This document shows, piece by piece, positions 17,725 through 26,311 of a stretch of DNA of 64,000 nucleotides. Made by a program: the position numbers and the translations under genes. The first letter of the stretch is position 1; each line of letters begins with the position of its first letter. The notes beneath the pieces are model-generated. The model saw nothing but the letters and a program-made list of their open reading frames with translations. It did no database searches and was not told the DNA's origin. Location: NCBI RefSeq assembly GCF_022698165.1, contig NZ_JALDAY010000012.1, positions 310,001 to 374,000 of the forward strand. Reading direction: 5' to 3'. The DNA comes from Streptomyces cylindrosporus. Its GTDB lineage: Bacteria; Actinomycetota; Actinomycetes; Streptomycetales; Streptomycetaceae.

Positions 17725-17777
17725 CGCTTCACGCGGCGGTCTCCCGTCCGTCACCGACCCGCCCTACGGTGACGCCC

Positions 17778-18830
17778 ATGCGCCTGAGAACCGTACTCGC
17801 GACCGCCACCGTGGCCCTGGCGGCGGCCACCTGTCTGTCCGCCGCCGGGACCGCCACCGCCGACGCCGACACCGGCACCAACTCGTCGGCCGCCCACGCC
17901 TGTTCGCCGTCCGTCTCCATCGACCGCTTCTCCGACGCGCTCGACAAGACGACGTACGACGGCACCTTCGTCGGCAACTTCTCCGCGCTCGCCGTGGACA
18001 AGGACGGCTCGCTCGCGGCCCTGGAGGACAGGTCGTCCCTGTTCGACCTGGACGCGAAGACGCTCGCGCCGAAGCGGGTCGTACAGCTCGCCGACGAGAA
18101 CGGCGCCGCGCTCGACAGCGAGGGCCTGGTCATCGACCGGGACGGCACCCGGCTGATCACCTCCGAGACCGAGCCGTCGATCCGCCGCTACAGCGCCGAC
18201 GGCAAGATCCTCGACCGGCTCCCGGTCCCGTCCTCGCTGCTCGTCGCCCCCGCCGGGCGGGCCACGACGAACCAGACCTTCGAGGGCCTGACCCTGCTCC
18301 CCGGCGGCCGCACGCTGCTCGCGTCGATGGAGTACGCGATCTCCGGCGACTCCACCGGCATCGTCCGCTTCCAGACCTGGAACCGCACCAAGGGCGACCA
18401 CTGGCGGCTCGGCGCCCAGTACGCCTACCGCACCGACGAGGCCATCCTCGGCGTCCCCGAGGTGCAGGCCCTCCCCGACGGCAGGCTGCTCGTCCTGGAG
18501 CGCGGCTTCACCTCCGGCGTCGGCAACACCGTCCGGCTCTTCCTGGCCGACCCGCGCCACGCGACGGACACCAGCGGCATCGAGAACCTCACCGGCCAGG
18601 CAGGCGTCCGCCTGATCAAGAAGACCCTGCTCACGGACATCGCGACCTGCCCGTCCCTCGGCGCCACCGCCAAGCAGCCCCAGCCCAACCCCCTCCTCGA
18701 CAACATCGAGGGCATGGTCGTCACGGGCCACGACAAGGACCGCTTCAAGGTCCTCCTGGTCAGCGACGACAACCAGAACACGGCCCAGACCACGCGCTTC
18801 TACTACCTCACGGTCAAGCCGGGCCACTGA
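17778..18830 (+). CDS. Secreted esterase-like activity of phytase family protein
   Basis: A 350-residue exported protein of the esterase-like-activity-of-phytase family (beta-propeller). The signal peptide ends near residue 29 (TATADAD). Propeller-type repeats include FSALAVDKDGSLAALEDRS, SEGLVIDRDGTRLIT, FEGLTLLPGGRTLLASME and PDGRLLVLERGF. The substrate is not known; members are linked to phosphate ester hydrolysis but often uncharacterised. The ATG at 17778 is chosen because the large upstream extension of this frame is antisense-like shadow of the preceding gene. 53 bp after the serine hydrolase, likely independent. Confidence 0.82.
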   Translation: MRLRTVLATATVALAAATCLSAAGTATADADTGTNSSAAHACSPSVSIDRFSDALDKTTYDGTFVGNFSALAVDKDGSLAALEDRSSLFDLDAKTLAPKRVVQLADENGAALDSEGLVIDRDGTRLITSETEPSIRRYSADGKILDRLPVPSSLLVAPAGRATTNQTFEGLTLLPGGRTLLASMEYAISGDSTGIVRFQTWNRTKGDHWRLGAQYAYRTDEAILGVPEVQALPDGRLLVLERGFTSGVGNTVRLFLADPRHATDTSGIENLTGQAGVRLIKKTLLTDIATCPSLGATAKQPQPNPLLDNIEGMVVTGHDKDRFKVLLVSDDNQNTAQTTRFYYLTVKPGH

Positions 18831-18845
18831 TCCGCCGACACCGGC

Positions 18846-18875
18846 CGGCCGGGCGTGGCCCTCACCGCCCGGCCG
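18846..18875. terminator. Bidirectional hairpin between convergent genes
   Basis: A 10-bp GC stem CGGCCGGGCG / CGCCCGGCCG with a 10-base loop spans the gap between the phytase-like gene and the stop region of the convergent serine hydrolase. No clear T-run, so termination strength is uncertain. Confidence 0.6.
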
Positions 18876-20055
18876 TGATCAGCTTCCGCGCGAGGCTCGC
18901 GATGTCCGGTACGACGGCGCCCGCGTGGTTGGAGAGCACCACCACGCCCCAGCCGGTCTCCGGGAACACCTCGACCGAGGTCGAGACGCCGAGGGTGCTG
19001 CCCCCGCCGTGGCTGAACGTCCACTGCCCCGAGACGAGCGCCCCGACGGGGCCGTAGCACTGGAACAGGGCCTGCGCGGGGACGCCGGTGCCGTCGCCGG
19101 TCGGGGCCGAGGGCGCCGGGGGCAGCGGCACCTTCCCGCTCAGCATCAGGGGTGTCCAGCCCGGGTCGAGGAGCTTCCCCCGCCACAGCAGCCGCCCGAA
19201 GCGGTCGAGATCCGCGCAGGTCGTGAACGCGTCCCCGGCCGGATCCCCCACGATGTACCGGGCCTCGGACACCCCGTCGGTCCAACTGCCCTGCTCGTCC
19301 GGGTAGTAGGGGTGCGCGATGCGCCGGTCGGCCTCCCACTGCGGTCTGGTGAGGAAGCGCGTCCGGGTCATCCCGGCCGCGGCGAAGACGTACTCGCGCA
19401 CGTAGTCGTAGTACGACATCCCGGTCACCGCCTCGACGATCGCGCCGAGCAGGACGTAACCGGAATTGCTGTAACCCCATCCCGCGCCCGGCTCGAAGCC
19501 GGGCTCGGAGTGGCGTATGAGGTCCGTGAGGCCCTTCATGGTCTGCTCGGGGGTGGTCCAGCGGGCCTCGGCGTCCTCGTAGCCCGGCAGCATGTGCACG
19601 TCGCCGAACCCCGAGGTGTGGGTGAGGAGATGGTGGACGGTGACGTTCTCCGCGACGGAGGAGGGGAAGCCGTCGAGGTAGGTGCCGAGCCGGGCGCCGT
19701 AGGTGATCTTCCGCTGCTGGGCCAGTCGGTGGACGGCGAGCGCGGTGAACAGCTTCGTCACCGACGCCAGCGCGAAGAGCGTGTCCGGCCCGTTCGGGAC
19801 GGCGCGCTGCCTGTCGGCCATGCCGTAGGAGCGGCTCAGCACGGTCCGGCCGTCGCGGGTCAGCAGCAGCGAGCCGGAGAACTCGTCGGCGGCCGCCTTG
19901 GCCGCCACGTACGCGTCGAACCTGCCGCCGGGCAGGAGACCCGAGGGCACCGGGAGGGGGCGCTCGTCGGCCGAGGCCGTGGCGGGGAGGGCGAGGCCGG
20001 CCGAGGCGACGCCGAGCGCGCCGATCACCGAACGCCGGGAGGGTCGGGCCAACAT
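18862..20055 (-). CDS. Secreted serine hydrolase, class C beta-lactamase / D-Ala-D-Ala carboxypeptidase-like
   Basis: A 397-residue protein with a Tat-like signal (SRRSVIGALG) cleaved near residue 29 (ATASADE). Class C fold motifs are S98-V-T-K101, YSNSGY (Y-x-N) and HGGGS (H-x-G). Family members include esterases, peptidases and lactamases; activity is not determined by these motifs. It is divergent from the response regulator gene (117 bp between starts), so shared regulation with the two-component system is possible. Confidence 0.87.
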   Translation of the reverse strand: MLARPSRRSVIGALGVASAGLALPATASADERPLPVPSGLLPGGRFDAYVAAKAAADEFSGSLLLTRDGRTVLSRSYGMADRQRAVPNGPDTLFALASVTKLFTALAVHRLAQQRKITYGARLGTYLDGFPSSVAENVTVHHLLTHTSGFGDVHMLPGYEDAEARWTTPEQTMKGLTDLIRHSEPGFEPGAGWGYSNSGYVLLGAIVEAVTGMSYYDYVREYVFAAAGMTRTRFLTRPQWEADRRIAHPYYPDEQGSWTDGVSEARYIVGDPAGDAFTTCADLDRFGRLLWRGKLLDPGWTPLMLSGKVPLPPAPSAPTGDGTGVPAQALFQCYGPVGALVSGQWTFSHGGGSTLGVSTSVEVFPETGWGVVVLSNHAGAVVPDIASLARKLITAGR

Positions 20056-20110
20056 GGTTGATTCCTTTCGCCGTTGGGGGGACCGACGGCAGGTCTACCG
20101 GGCCGCTCCT

Positions 20111-20164
20111 ATGCGTGATCGTTCGTCCGGCCATATGTGATCCATAGGTCCCGGTGGCGATAAT
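20111..20164 (+). promoter_or_regulatory. Candidate autoregulatory repeats and promoter of the two-component operon
   Basis: Direct repeats ATGCGTGATC (20111-20120) and ATATGTGATC (20133-20142) are 22 bp apart, about two helical turns, as OmpR-class regulators often bind. An inverted pair CCTATG / CATAGG overlaps them. GATAAT (20159-20164) looks like a -10 element whose start point would fall at or next to the ATG at 20173, implying a leaderless mRNA. Prediction only. Confidence 0.35.
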
Positions 20165-20172
20165 CCGGGCCC

Positions 20173-20829
20173 ATGAGGGTGCTCTTGGTGGAGGACGAAC
20201 AGCCCCTGGCCGGCTACATCGCGGCTGGTCTGCGCAAGCACGGCTTCGCCGTCGACCTCGCCCTGGACGGCGGGGCGGCGCTGGAGAAGAGCGAGGTCAA
20301 CTCGTACGACGTCGTGGTCCTCGACCGGAGCCTGCCGGTGGTGCACGGCGACACGGTGTGCCGTCGGCTGGCGGGCCGGGGCGTCACCCGCATCCTGATG
20401 CTCACCGCCTTCGGCGCGGTCGAGGACCGGGTCGACGGGCTGCTCCTCGGTGCCGACGACTATCTCGGCAAGCCGTTCGCGTTCTCCGAACTCGTCGCCC
20501 GGGTGCACGCGTTGGCGCGGCGCAGCGCCCCCGCCCGGCCGCCGGTGCTGCGGGCCGCCGACCTCACCCTCGACCCCGCGCGGCTCACCGCCGAACGCGC
20601 GGGCCGGCCGCTGTCCCTGGCGCCCAAGGAGTTCGGCGTGCTCACCCAGCTGCTGTCGGCCGGCGGTGCGGTGGTGAGCGCGGAGACCCTGCTGGAGAAG
20701 GTGTGGGACGAGCACGCGGATCCGTTCACCAACGCGGTCCGGATCACCGTCGGCACCCTGCGCCGCAAGCTCGGCGACCCGCCGCTGATCGACACCGTGA
20801 CGGGCGCGGGCTACCGGCTGCGGGCGTGA
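20173..20829 (+). CDS. OmpR/PhoB family response regulator
   Basis: A 218-residue DNA-binding response regulator. The receiver domain (1-115) has acidic pocket E7-D8, phospho-acceptor D51 (VVLDRSLP), T78 (LTAF) and K100 (GKPF). The winged-helix C-terminal domain (125-218) has LAPKEFGVLTQLL and the recognition region TNAVRITVGTLRRKLG, ending GAGYRLRA. Followed 4 bp later by its histidine kinase and then by the ABC exporter, which is a plausible target (inference). Confidence 0.95.
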   Translation: MRVLLVEDEQPLAGYIAAGLRKHGFAVDLALDGGAALEKSEVNSYDVVVLDRSLPVVHGDTVCRRLAGRGVTRILMLTAFGAVEDRVDGLLLGADDYLGKPFAFSELVARVHALARRSAPARPPVLRAADLTLDPARLTAERAGRPLSLAPKEFGVLTQLLSAGGAVVSAETLLEKVWDEHADPFTNAVRITVGTLRRKLGDPPLIDTVTGAGYRLRA

Positions 20830-20833
20830 CACG

Positions 20834-22003
20834 GTGAGATCCCTCCGCCTGACCGCGCGCAGCCGGCTCACCCTGCTGTGTGCCGCGCTGGTGCTCACCA
20901 CCGGAGCGCTGCTCAGCCTCTTCACCTATCTCCTGACCCGCCGGAGCCTGGGCGAGCACAAGATCGTCATGCAGTACGCCACCGCACCGGGCAGCGCCGG
21001 TCCGCCCCCGCCGCTGGACCCGTCGGAGCTGGCCAGACAGGTCCGCGACGACACCCTGGCCACCCTGGTGCGCCAGGAGTGGATCGCCCTGGCCGCGGTG
21101 ACCCTGCTGGCCGTCCTGCTCGGCCGGCTGCTGGCGGGCCGGATACTGCGGCCGATCCGCACGATCTCCGCCACCGCCCGACGGCTGTCCGCGGAGAACC
21201 TGTCCGACCGGGTACCGGTGAGCCCGGCCCGCGACGAGCTGGCGGCCCTGGCCGAGACCGTCAACGGGATGCTCGACCGGATCCAGCGAGGCATCGCCGA
21301 ACGCGACCGGGCGCTGGAGGGCCAGCGGCTGTTCACCGCCAACGCCGCGCATGAGCTGCGCACCCCGCTCGCCACCATGCGCACGGCGATCGACGTGACC
21401 CTCGACGGCGCGCCGGACCGGGCCGAGCTGCTGGCCATGGCCGAGGACGTCCGGGCCGCCGCCGACCGCGGCCACCGCACCCTGGACGGCCTGTTCGCGC
21501 TGGCCCACAGCCAGGCCGGCCTGGGCGAGACCCGCGCGGTGGACCTCGCCACGGTCACCGCCGGCGCACTCGCGGGCGCCGCCGCCGGGCTGGGCGCGAA
21601 ACGCCTCACGGCACGCCAGGACCTGCGCCCGGCGCCCCTGCGCGGTGACCCGGTCCTCCTGGAACGCATGACCGCCAACCTGATCACCAACGCGGTCCGG
21701 CACAACCATCCCGGGGGCCGGATCACGGTGACCACCGGCCAGGCCGCGGACGGCAGCTTCCTCCGGGTGGCCAACACCGGCCCGATCGTCCCCGCCGAGC
21801 GCGTCGACCGTCTGCTGCACCCCTTCGTCCGCGGCGACGACAGCCGCTCCACCAGCGACGACGGCGCCGGGCTCGGGCTCTCCATCGTCCGGGCGGTGGT
21901 GCTCGCCCACCACGGCCGGATCACGGCGACCGCCAACCCCGACGGCGGCCTGGAGATCATGATCCGCTTCCCGGCAGCGGCCCCGAGTGTTGCGGAGGGA
22001 TGA
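20834..22003 (+). CDS. Sensor histidine kinase
   Basis: A 389-residue membrane kinase: TM1 (about 12-35), a short extracytoplasmic loop of only about 45 residues, TM2 (84-103) with HAMP, then the H-box AAHELRTPLATM with H173, N-box LITNAVRHN and G-box DDGAGLGLS. The small loop suggests sensing within the membrane or through the neighbouring exporter rather than by a large ligand domain, as in BceS-like antibiotic sensors (inference). GTG start 4 bp after the response regulator. The exporter start follows 63 bp downstream. Confidence 0.93.
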   Translation: MRSLRLTARSRLTLLCAALVLTTGALLSLFTYLLTRRSLGEHKIVMQYATAPGSAGPPPPLDPSELARQVRDDTLATLVRQEWIALAAVTLLAVLLGRLLAGRILRPIRTISATARRLSAENLSDRVPVSPARDELAALAETVNGMLDRIQRGIAERDRALEGQRLFTANAAHELRTPLATMRTAIDVTLDGAPDRAELLAMAEDVRAAADRGHRTLDGLFALAHSQAGLGETRAVDLATVTAGALAGAAAGLGAKRLTARQDLRPAPLRGDPVLLERMTANLITNAVRHNHPGGRITVTTGQAADGSFLRVANTGPIVPAERVDRLLHPFVRGDDSRSTSDDGAGLGLSIVRAVVLAHHGRITATANPDGGLEIMIRFPAAAPSVAEG

Positions 22004-22023
22004 AATCCGGTGCCGTGGGTGTT

Positions 22024-22063
22024 GGTGCCTTCCGGTAGATCAGGAGTACTGACGGAAGGCACC
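22024..22063 (+). promoter_or_regulatory. Perfect inverted repeat masking the exporter ribosome-binding site
   Basis: GGTGCCTTCCG (22024-22034) and CGGAAGGCACC (22053-22063) are a perfect 11-bp inverted repeat with an 18-base loop. The right arm contains the GGAAGG Shine-Dalgarno used by GTG 22067. In RNA the hairpin would occlude translation initiation; as DNA it could be an operator. Pairing can extend by three more positions, two of them G-U. Confidence 0.7.
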
Positions 22064-22066
22064 GGC

Positions 22067-25000
22067 GTGGCAGTGCAACGGGGATGGGCGCGACGGCTGG
22101 CGGGATACGCCTGGCGGTATCCCAAGGACGTCCTCCTCGCCCTCGGCTCCTCGCTCGGCGGTATGGCCGTCATGGCGCTGGTCCCGCTGGTCACCAAGGT
22201 GATCATCGACGACGTCATCGGCGATCACAGCCGGGACATGGCCCCCTGGGCGGGGCTGCTGCTGGCCGCCGCCGTCGTCGTCTACGTCCTGACCTACATC
22301 CGCCGCTACTACGGCGGCCGTCTCGCCCTCGACGTCCAGCACGACCTGCGGACCGAGATGTTCGAGACGATCACCCGGCTCGACGGGCGCCGCCAGGACG
22401 AGCTGTCCACCGGCCAGGTCGTCGGCCGCGCCACCAGCGACCTCCAGCTGATCCAGGGCCTCCTCTTCATGCTCCCGATGACCATCGGGAACCTCCTGCT
22501 CTTCCTGATCTCCCTCGTGATCATGGCCTGGCTGTCGCTGCCGCTCACCCTGGTCGCCCTCGCCGTCGCCCCCGCCCTGTGGTGGATCGCCAAGCGCAGC
22601 CGCTCCCGGCTGCACCCCGCCACCTGGTACGCCCAGGCCCAGGCCGCCGCCGTCGCGGGCGTGGTCGACGGCGCCGTCAGCGGCGTACGCGTGGTGAAGG
22701 GGTTCGGGCAGGAGGACCAGGAGACCGGGAAGCTCAGGGAGGTCGGGCGCAGGCTCTTCGCCGGGCGGCTGCGCACCATCCGCCTGAACAGCACGTACAC
22801 CCCGGCCCTCCAGGCCGTCCCCGCGCTCGGCCAGGTCGCCATGCTCGCCCTCGGCGGCTGGCTCGCCGTCCGCGGGCACATCACCCTCGGCACCTTCGTC
22901 GCCTTCTCCACCTATCTCGCCCAGCTCGTCGGCCCGGTCCGCATGCTCGCCATGGTCCTCACGGTCGGCCAGCAGGCCCGCGCCGGCACCGAGCGGGTCC
23001 TGGAGCTCATCGACACCGAGCCCTCGATGACGGACGGGACCAAGGAGCTTCCCGCCGACGCCCCCGCGACCGTCGAGTTCGACGACGTGTCCTTCGCATA
23101 CGACGACGGACGCCCCGTCCTCGACGGGCTCAGCTTCGAGATCCGCCCGGGTGAGACCCTCGCGGTCGTCGGCTCCTCCGGCTCCGGCAAGTCGACCGTG
23201 TCCCTGTTGCTGCCCCGCTTCTACGACGTCACCCACGGCGCCGTCCTCGTCGGTGGCCACGACGTCCGCGAGCTGACCCTCGACTCGCTGAGGGCCGCGA
23301 TCGGCCTGGTCCCCGAGGACTCCTTCCTCTTCTCCGACACGGTGCGCAACAACATCGCGTACGGCCGTCCCGACGCGACCGAGGAGGGGATCCGGCAGGC
23401 CGCCCGCGCCGCCCAGGCCGACCGCTTCATCGCGGAGCTCCCGGACGGCTACGACACCAAGGTCGGCGAACACGGCCTCACCCTCTCCGGCGGCCAGCGC
23501 CAGCGCGTCGCCCTGGCCCGCGCGATCCTCACCGACCCGCGGCTCCTCGTCCTCGACGACGCGACCTCCGCCGTGGACGCCCGCGTCGAGCACGAGATCC
23601 ACGAGGCCCTCAAGCAGGTCATGCGGGGCCGCACGACCCTCCTCATCGCCCACCGCCGCTCCACCCTCAACCTCGCCGACCGCATCGCCGTCCTCGACGC
23701 CGGCCGTCTCGCCGACATCGGCACCCACGAGGAGCTCCAGCAGCGCTCGCCCCTCTACCGCCGCCTGCTCACCGACCCCGACGAACTCGGCGGAGTCTCG
23801 CCCGGCCACACCCAGCCCGCGTGCCCCCAGGAGGACACCTCCGTACGGGACGAGCTGGACGCCGAGTTCGACGCCGAGCGCGGCATCACCCCGCGGCTGT
23901 GGGCGGGCGAGCGCGTCCCCCGGGACACCGCGATGGAGGGCATGCCGGCCACGCCCGAACTCCTCGCCCAGGTCGACGCGTTGCCCCCGGCGACCGACAC
24001 CCCGGACATCGACGAGGCGCGGGCGGTGCGGCCCGAGGAGTCGTACGGACTGACCCGGCTGCTACGAGGCTTCGGGCTCCCCCTGCTCGTCAGCCTCGGG
24101 CTGGTCGCCGTGGACGCCGGCATGGGGCTGCTCCTGCCCGTCCTGATCAGGCACGGCATCGACAAGGGCGTCACCGCGATGGCGCTCGGCGCGGTCTGGG
24201 CGGCGGCGCTGCTCGGGCTGCTCGCGGTGGTGGTGCAGTGGGCGGCGCAGATCGGCGAGACCCGGATGACCGGGCGGACCGGCGAGAGGGTGCTGTACTC
24301 GCTCCGCCTGAAGATCTTCGCGCAGCTCCAGCGGCTCGGACTCGACTACTACGAGCGGGAGTTGACCGGCCGGATCATGACGAGGATGACGACGGACGTC
24401 GACGCCCTCTCCACCTTCCTCCAGACCGGTCTGGTCACCGCGTTCGTCTCGGTCGTCACCTTCTTCGGCATCATGGTCGCGCTGCTGGTGATCGACGTGC
24501 AGCTGGCGCTGGTCGTCTTCGCGACGCTGCCGCCGCTGGTCGTCGGCACGTTCTTCTTCCGCCGGGCGAGCGTGAAGGCGTACGAACTCGCCCGTGAGCG
24601 CGTGTCGTTGGTCAACGCCGACCTCCAGGAGTCGGTGTCCGGCCTGAGGATCGTGCAGGCGTTCCGGCGCGAGCGGGACGGCGGGGCGCGGTTCGCGGAG
24701 CGCAGCGACAGCTACCGCAAGGCGCGCATCCGGGGTCAGTGGCTGATCTCGGTCTACTTCCCGTTCGTGCAGCTGCTGTCGTCGGTGGCCGCCGCGGCCG
24801 TGCTGATCGCGGGCGCGGGCCGGGTCGACGACGCCACGCTCACCACCGGCGCGCTGGTCGCCTACCTCCTCTACATCGACCTGTTCTTCGCGCCGGTCCA
24901 GCAGCTCTCCCAGGTCTTCGACGGCTACCAGCAGGCCACGGTCTCCCTCGGCCGCATCCAGGAACTCCTCCAGGAGCCGACCTCCACCAAGGCCGCGGAC

Positions 25001-25786
25001 GAGCCCCTCGAAGTGCTCTCCCTGCGGGGCGAAGTGGCCTTCGAGGACGTGCACTTCGCGTACGGGGACGGCGAAGAGGCGCTGGGCGGCATCGAGTTGC
25101 GGATCCCGGCCGGGCAGACGGTGGCGTTCGTCGGCGAGACCGGCGCCGGAAAGTCCACGCTCGTGAAGCTGGTCGCGCGGTTCTACGACCCGACCGGCGG
25201 CCGGGTCACGGTCGACGGCACCGACCTCCGCGCCCTCGACATCACCTCGTACCGCCACCGGCTCGGCGTCGTCCCGCAGGAGGCGTACCTCTTCCAGGGC
25301 ACCGTCCGCGACGCCATCGCCTACGGCCGCCCGGACGCGACCGACGCCGAGGTCGAGGCGGCGGCCCGCGCGGTCGGCGCGCACGAGATGATCGCGACCC
25401 TCGACGGCGGCTACCTCCACGAGGTCGCCGAGCGCGGCCGCAACCTCTCCGCGGGCCAGCGCCAGCTCATCGCCCTCGCCCGCGCCGAACTGGTCGACCC
25501 CGACATCCTCCTCCTGGACGAGGCGACGGCCGCCCTCGACCTGGCCACGGAGGCCCAGGTCAACCAGGCCACGGACCGCCTGACCGGCCGCCGCACCACC
25601 CTCGTCGTAGCCCACCGCCTGACCACCGCGGCCCGCGCCGACCGGGTCGTCGTCATGGACCACGGGCGGGTCGTGGAGGACGGCACGCACGACGAGCTGC
25701 TGGCCCTGGACGGGCGGTACGCCGAGCTGTGGCGGACCTTCGTGGGGGCGCCGGACACGGAGGAGCCGGTCGGGGCCTCCCGCTGA
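22067..25786 (+). CDS. Fused double ABC exporter (two TMD-NBD halves)
   Basis: A 1239-residue single-chain type IV ABC exporter, TMD1-NBD1-TMD2-NBD2. NBD1 has Walker A SSGSGKST (K375), signature LSGGQRQR and Walker B LVLDDATS (D497, with D498 where a catalytic Glu is expected). NBD2 has ETGAGKST (K1029), LSAGQRQL and LLLDEATA (E1152). So one composite ATP site is degenerate, as in heterodimeric drug and lipid exporters. A charged linker of about 80 residues joins the halves. GTG 22067 follows GGAAGG by 7 bases. Substrate is unknown. Position after a two-component pair suggests inducible export of an antibiotic, peptide or lipid (inference). Confidence 0.93.
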   Translation: MAVQRGWARRLAGYAWRYPKDVLLALGSSLGGMAVMALVPLVTKVIIDDVIGDHSRDMAPWAGLLLAAAVVVYVLTYIRRYYGGRLALDVQHDLRTEMFETITRLDGRRQDELSTGQVVGRATSDLQLIQGLLFMLPMTIGNLLLFLISLVIMAWLSLPLTLVALAVAPALWWIAKRSRSRLHPATWYAQAQAAAVAGVVDGAVSGVRVVKGFGQEDQETGKLREVGRRLFAGRLRTIRLNSTYTPALQAVPALGQVAMLALGGWLAVRGHITLGTFVAFSTYLAQLVGPVRMLAMVLTVGQQARAGTERVLELIDTEPSMTDGTKELPADAPATVEFDDVSFAYDDGRPVLDGLSFEIRPGETLAVVGSSGSGKSTVSLLLPRFYDVTHGAVLVGGHDVRELTLDSLRAAIGLVPEDSFLFSDTVRNNIAYGRPDATEEGIRQAARAAQADRFIAELPDGYDTKVGEHGLTLSGGQRQRVALARAILTDPRLLVLDDATSAVDARVEHEIHEALKQVMRGRTTLLIAHRRSTLNLADRIAVLDAGRLADIGTHEELQQRSPLYRRLLTDPDELGGVSPGHTQPACPQEDTSVRDELDAEFDAERGITPRLWAGERVPRDTAMEGMPATPELLAQVDALPPATDTPDIDEARAVRPEESYGLTRLLRGFGLPLLVSLGLVAVDAGMGLLLPVLIRHGIDKGVTAMALGAVWAAALLGLLAVVVQWAAQIGETRMTGRTGERVLYSLRLKIFAQLQRLGLDYYERELTGRIMTRMTTDVDALSTFLQTGLVTAFVSVVTFFGIMVALLVIDVQLALVVFATLPPLVVGTFFFRRASVKAYELARERVSLVNADLQESVSGLRIVQAFRRERDGGARFAERSDSYRKARIRGQWLISVYFPFVQLLSSVAAAAVLIAGAGRVDDATLTTGALVAYLLYIDLFFAPVQQLSQVFDGYQQATVSLGRIQELLQEPTSTKAADEPLEVLSLRGEVAFEDVHFAYGDGEEALGGIELRIPAGQTVAFVGETGAGKSTLVKLVARFYDPTGGRVTVDGTDLRALDITSYRHRLGVVPQEAYLFQGTVRDAIAYGRPDATDAEVEAAARAVGAHEMIATLDGGYLHEVAERGRNLSAGQRQLIALARAELVDPDILLLDEATAALDLATEAQVNQATDRLTGRRTTLVVAHRLTTAARADRVVVMDHGRVVEDGTHDELLALDGRYAELWRTFVGAPDTEEPVGASR

Positions 25787-25864
25787 CCGGCGTGCAACCG
25801 TCCGACATACGTCGTGCGTCCGTACAGCCGTACGCTTTCTGACGGCTGCACGGGAGGGACGACA

Positions 25865-26257
25865 GTGGACAGTGTTGCGATACGACGCCGGATCGCGCTC
25901 GGCACGGCCGTGCTCACCGCCTCCGGGCTGCTCGCGCTCGCCGCGCCGGGCAGCGCGCAGGCGGCCGACTCGTACTGCCCCGGACGCAAGGTGAAGGACC
26001 TGCCGTTCTCCACCGGCACCGTGCACGTCTACAAGGCCAACGGATACGTCTGCGCCGTCACCTTCCCCAAGCACTCCTCCACCGCCAAGCGCCCCATGTC
26101 GGTCAGCGTCCAGGCCCGCGGCAACCGCCCGGTCGTCGACAAGGGCCGCTACAGCCACCACGCCGGCCCGATCACCGTGCACGCCGGACACCGCTGCGTG
26201 TGGATCAAGGGCTCGGTGGGCTCGGGCAAGGTGAGCTCCGGCTGGATCCTCTGCTGA
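25865..26257 (+). CDS. Small secreted protein, four cysteines, unknown function
   Basis: A 130-residue exported protein. GTG start 25865 behind GGAGGG; signal peptide with RRRIALGTAVLTASGLLAL, cleavage near QAADS (about 33). The mature 97 residues contain four cysteines (YCPG, YVCAV, HRCVW, WILC at the very C-terminus), suggesting two disulfides. The segment is basic and Ser/Gly-rich. I do not recognise a family; it resembles the many short secreted proteins of Streptomyces. It has its own gap of 78 bp from the exporter. Confidence 0.75.
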   Translation: MDSVAIRRRIALGTAVLTASGLLALAAPGSAQAADSYCPGRKVKDLPFSTGTVHVYKANGYVCAVTFPKHSSTAKRPMSVSVQARGNRPVVDKGRYSHHAGPITVHAGHRCVWIKGSVGSGKVSSGWILC

Positions 26258-26311
26258 CTCACAGGCATGAGGCGGGCACGCACACTCGCAGATGGTGTCC
26301 GGCGAAGTGTG

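Noticed and set aside
26268..26311. Short frame MRRARTLADG left of the TnpB element as the 5' part of the disrupted gene
   Set aside because: Too short, no ribosome site, and the left end of the element is undefined, so the junction cannot be reconstructed.
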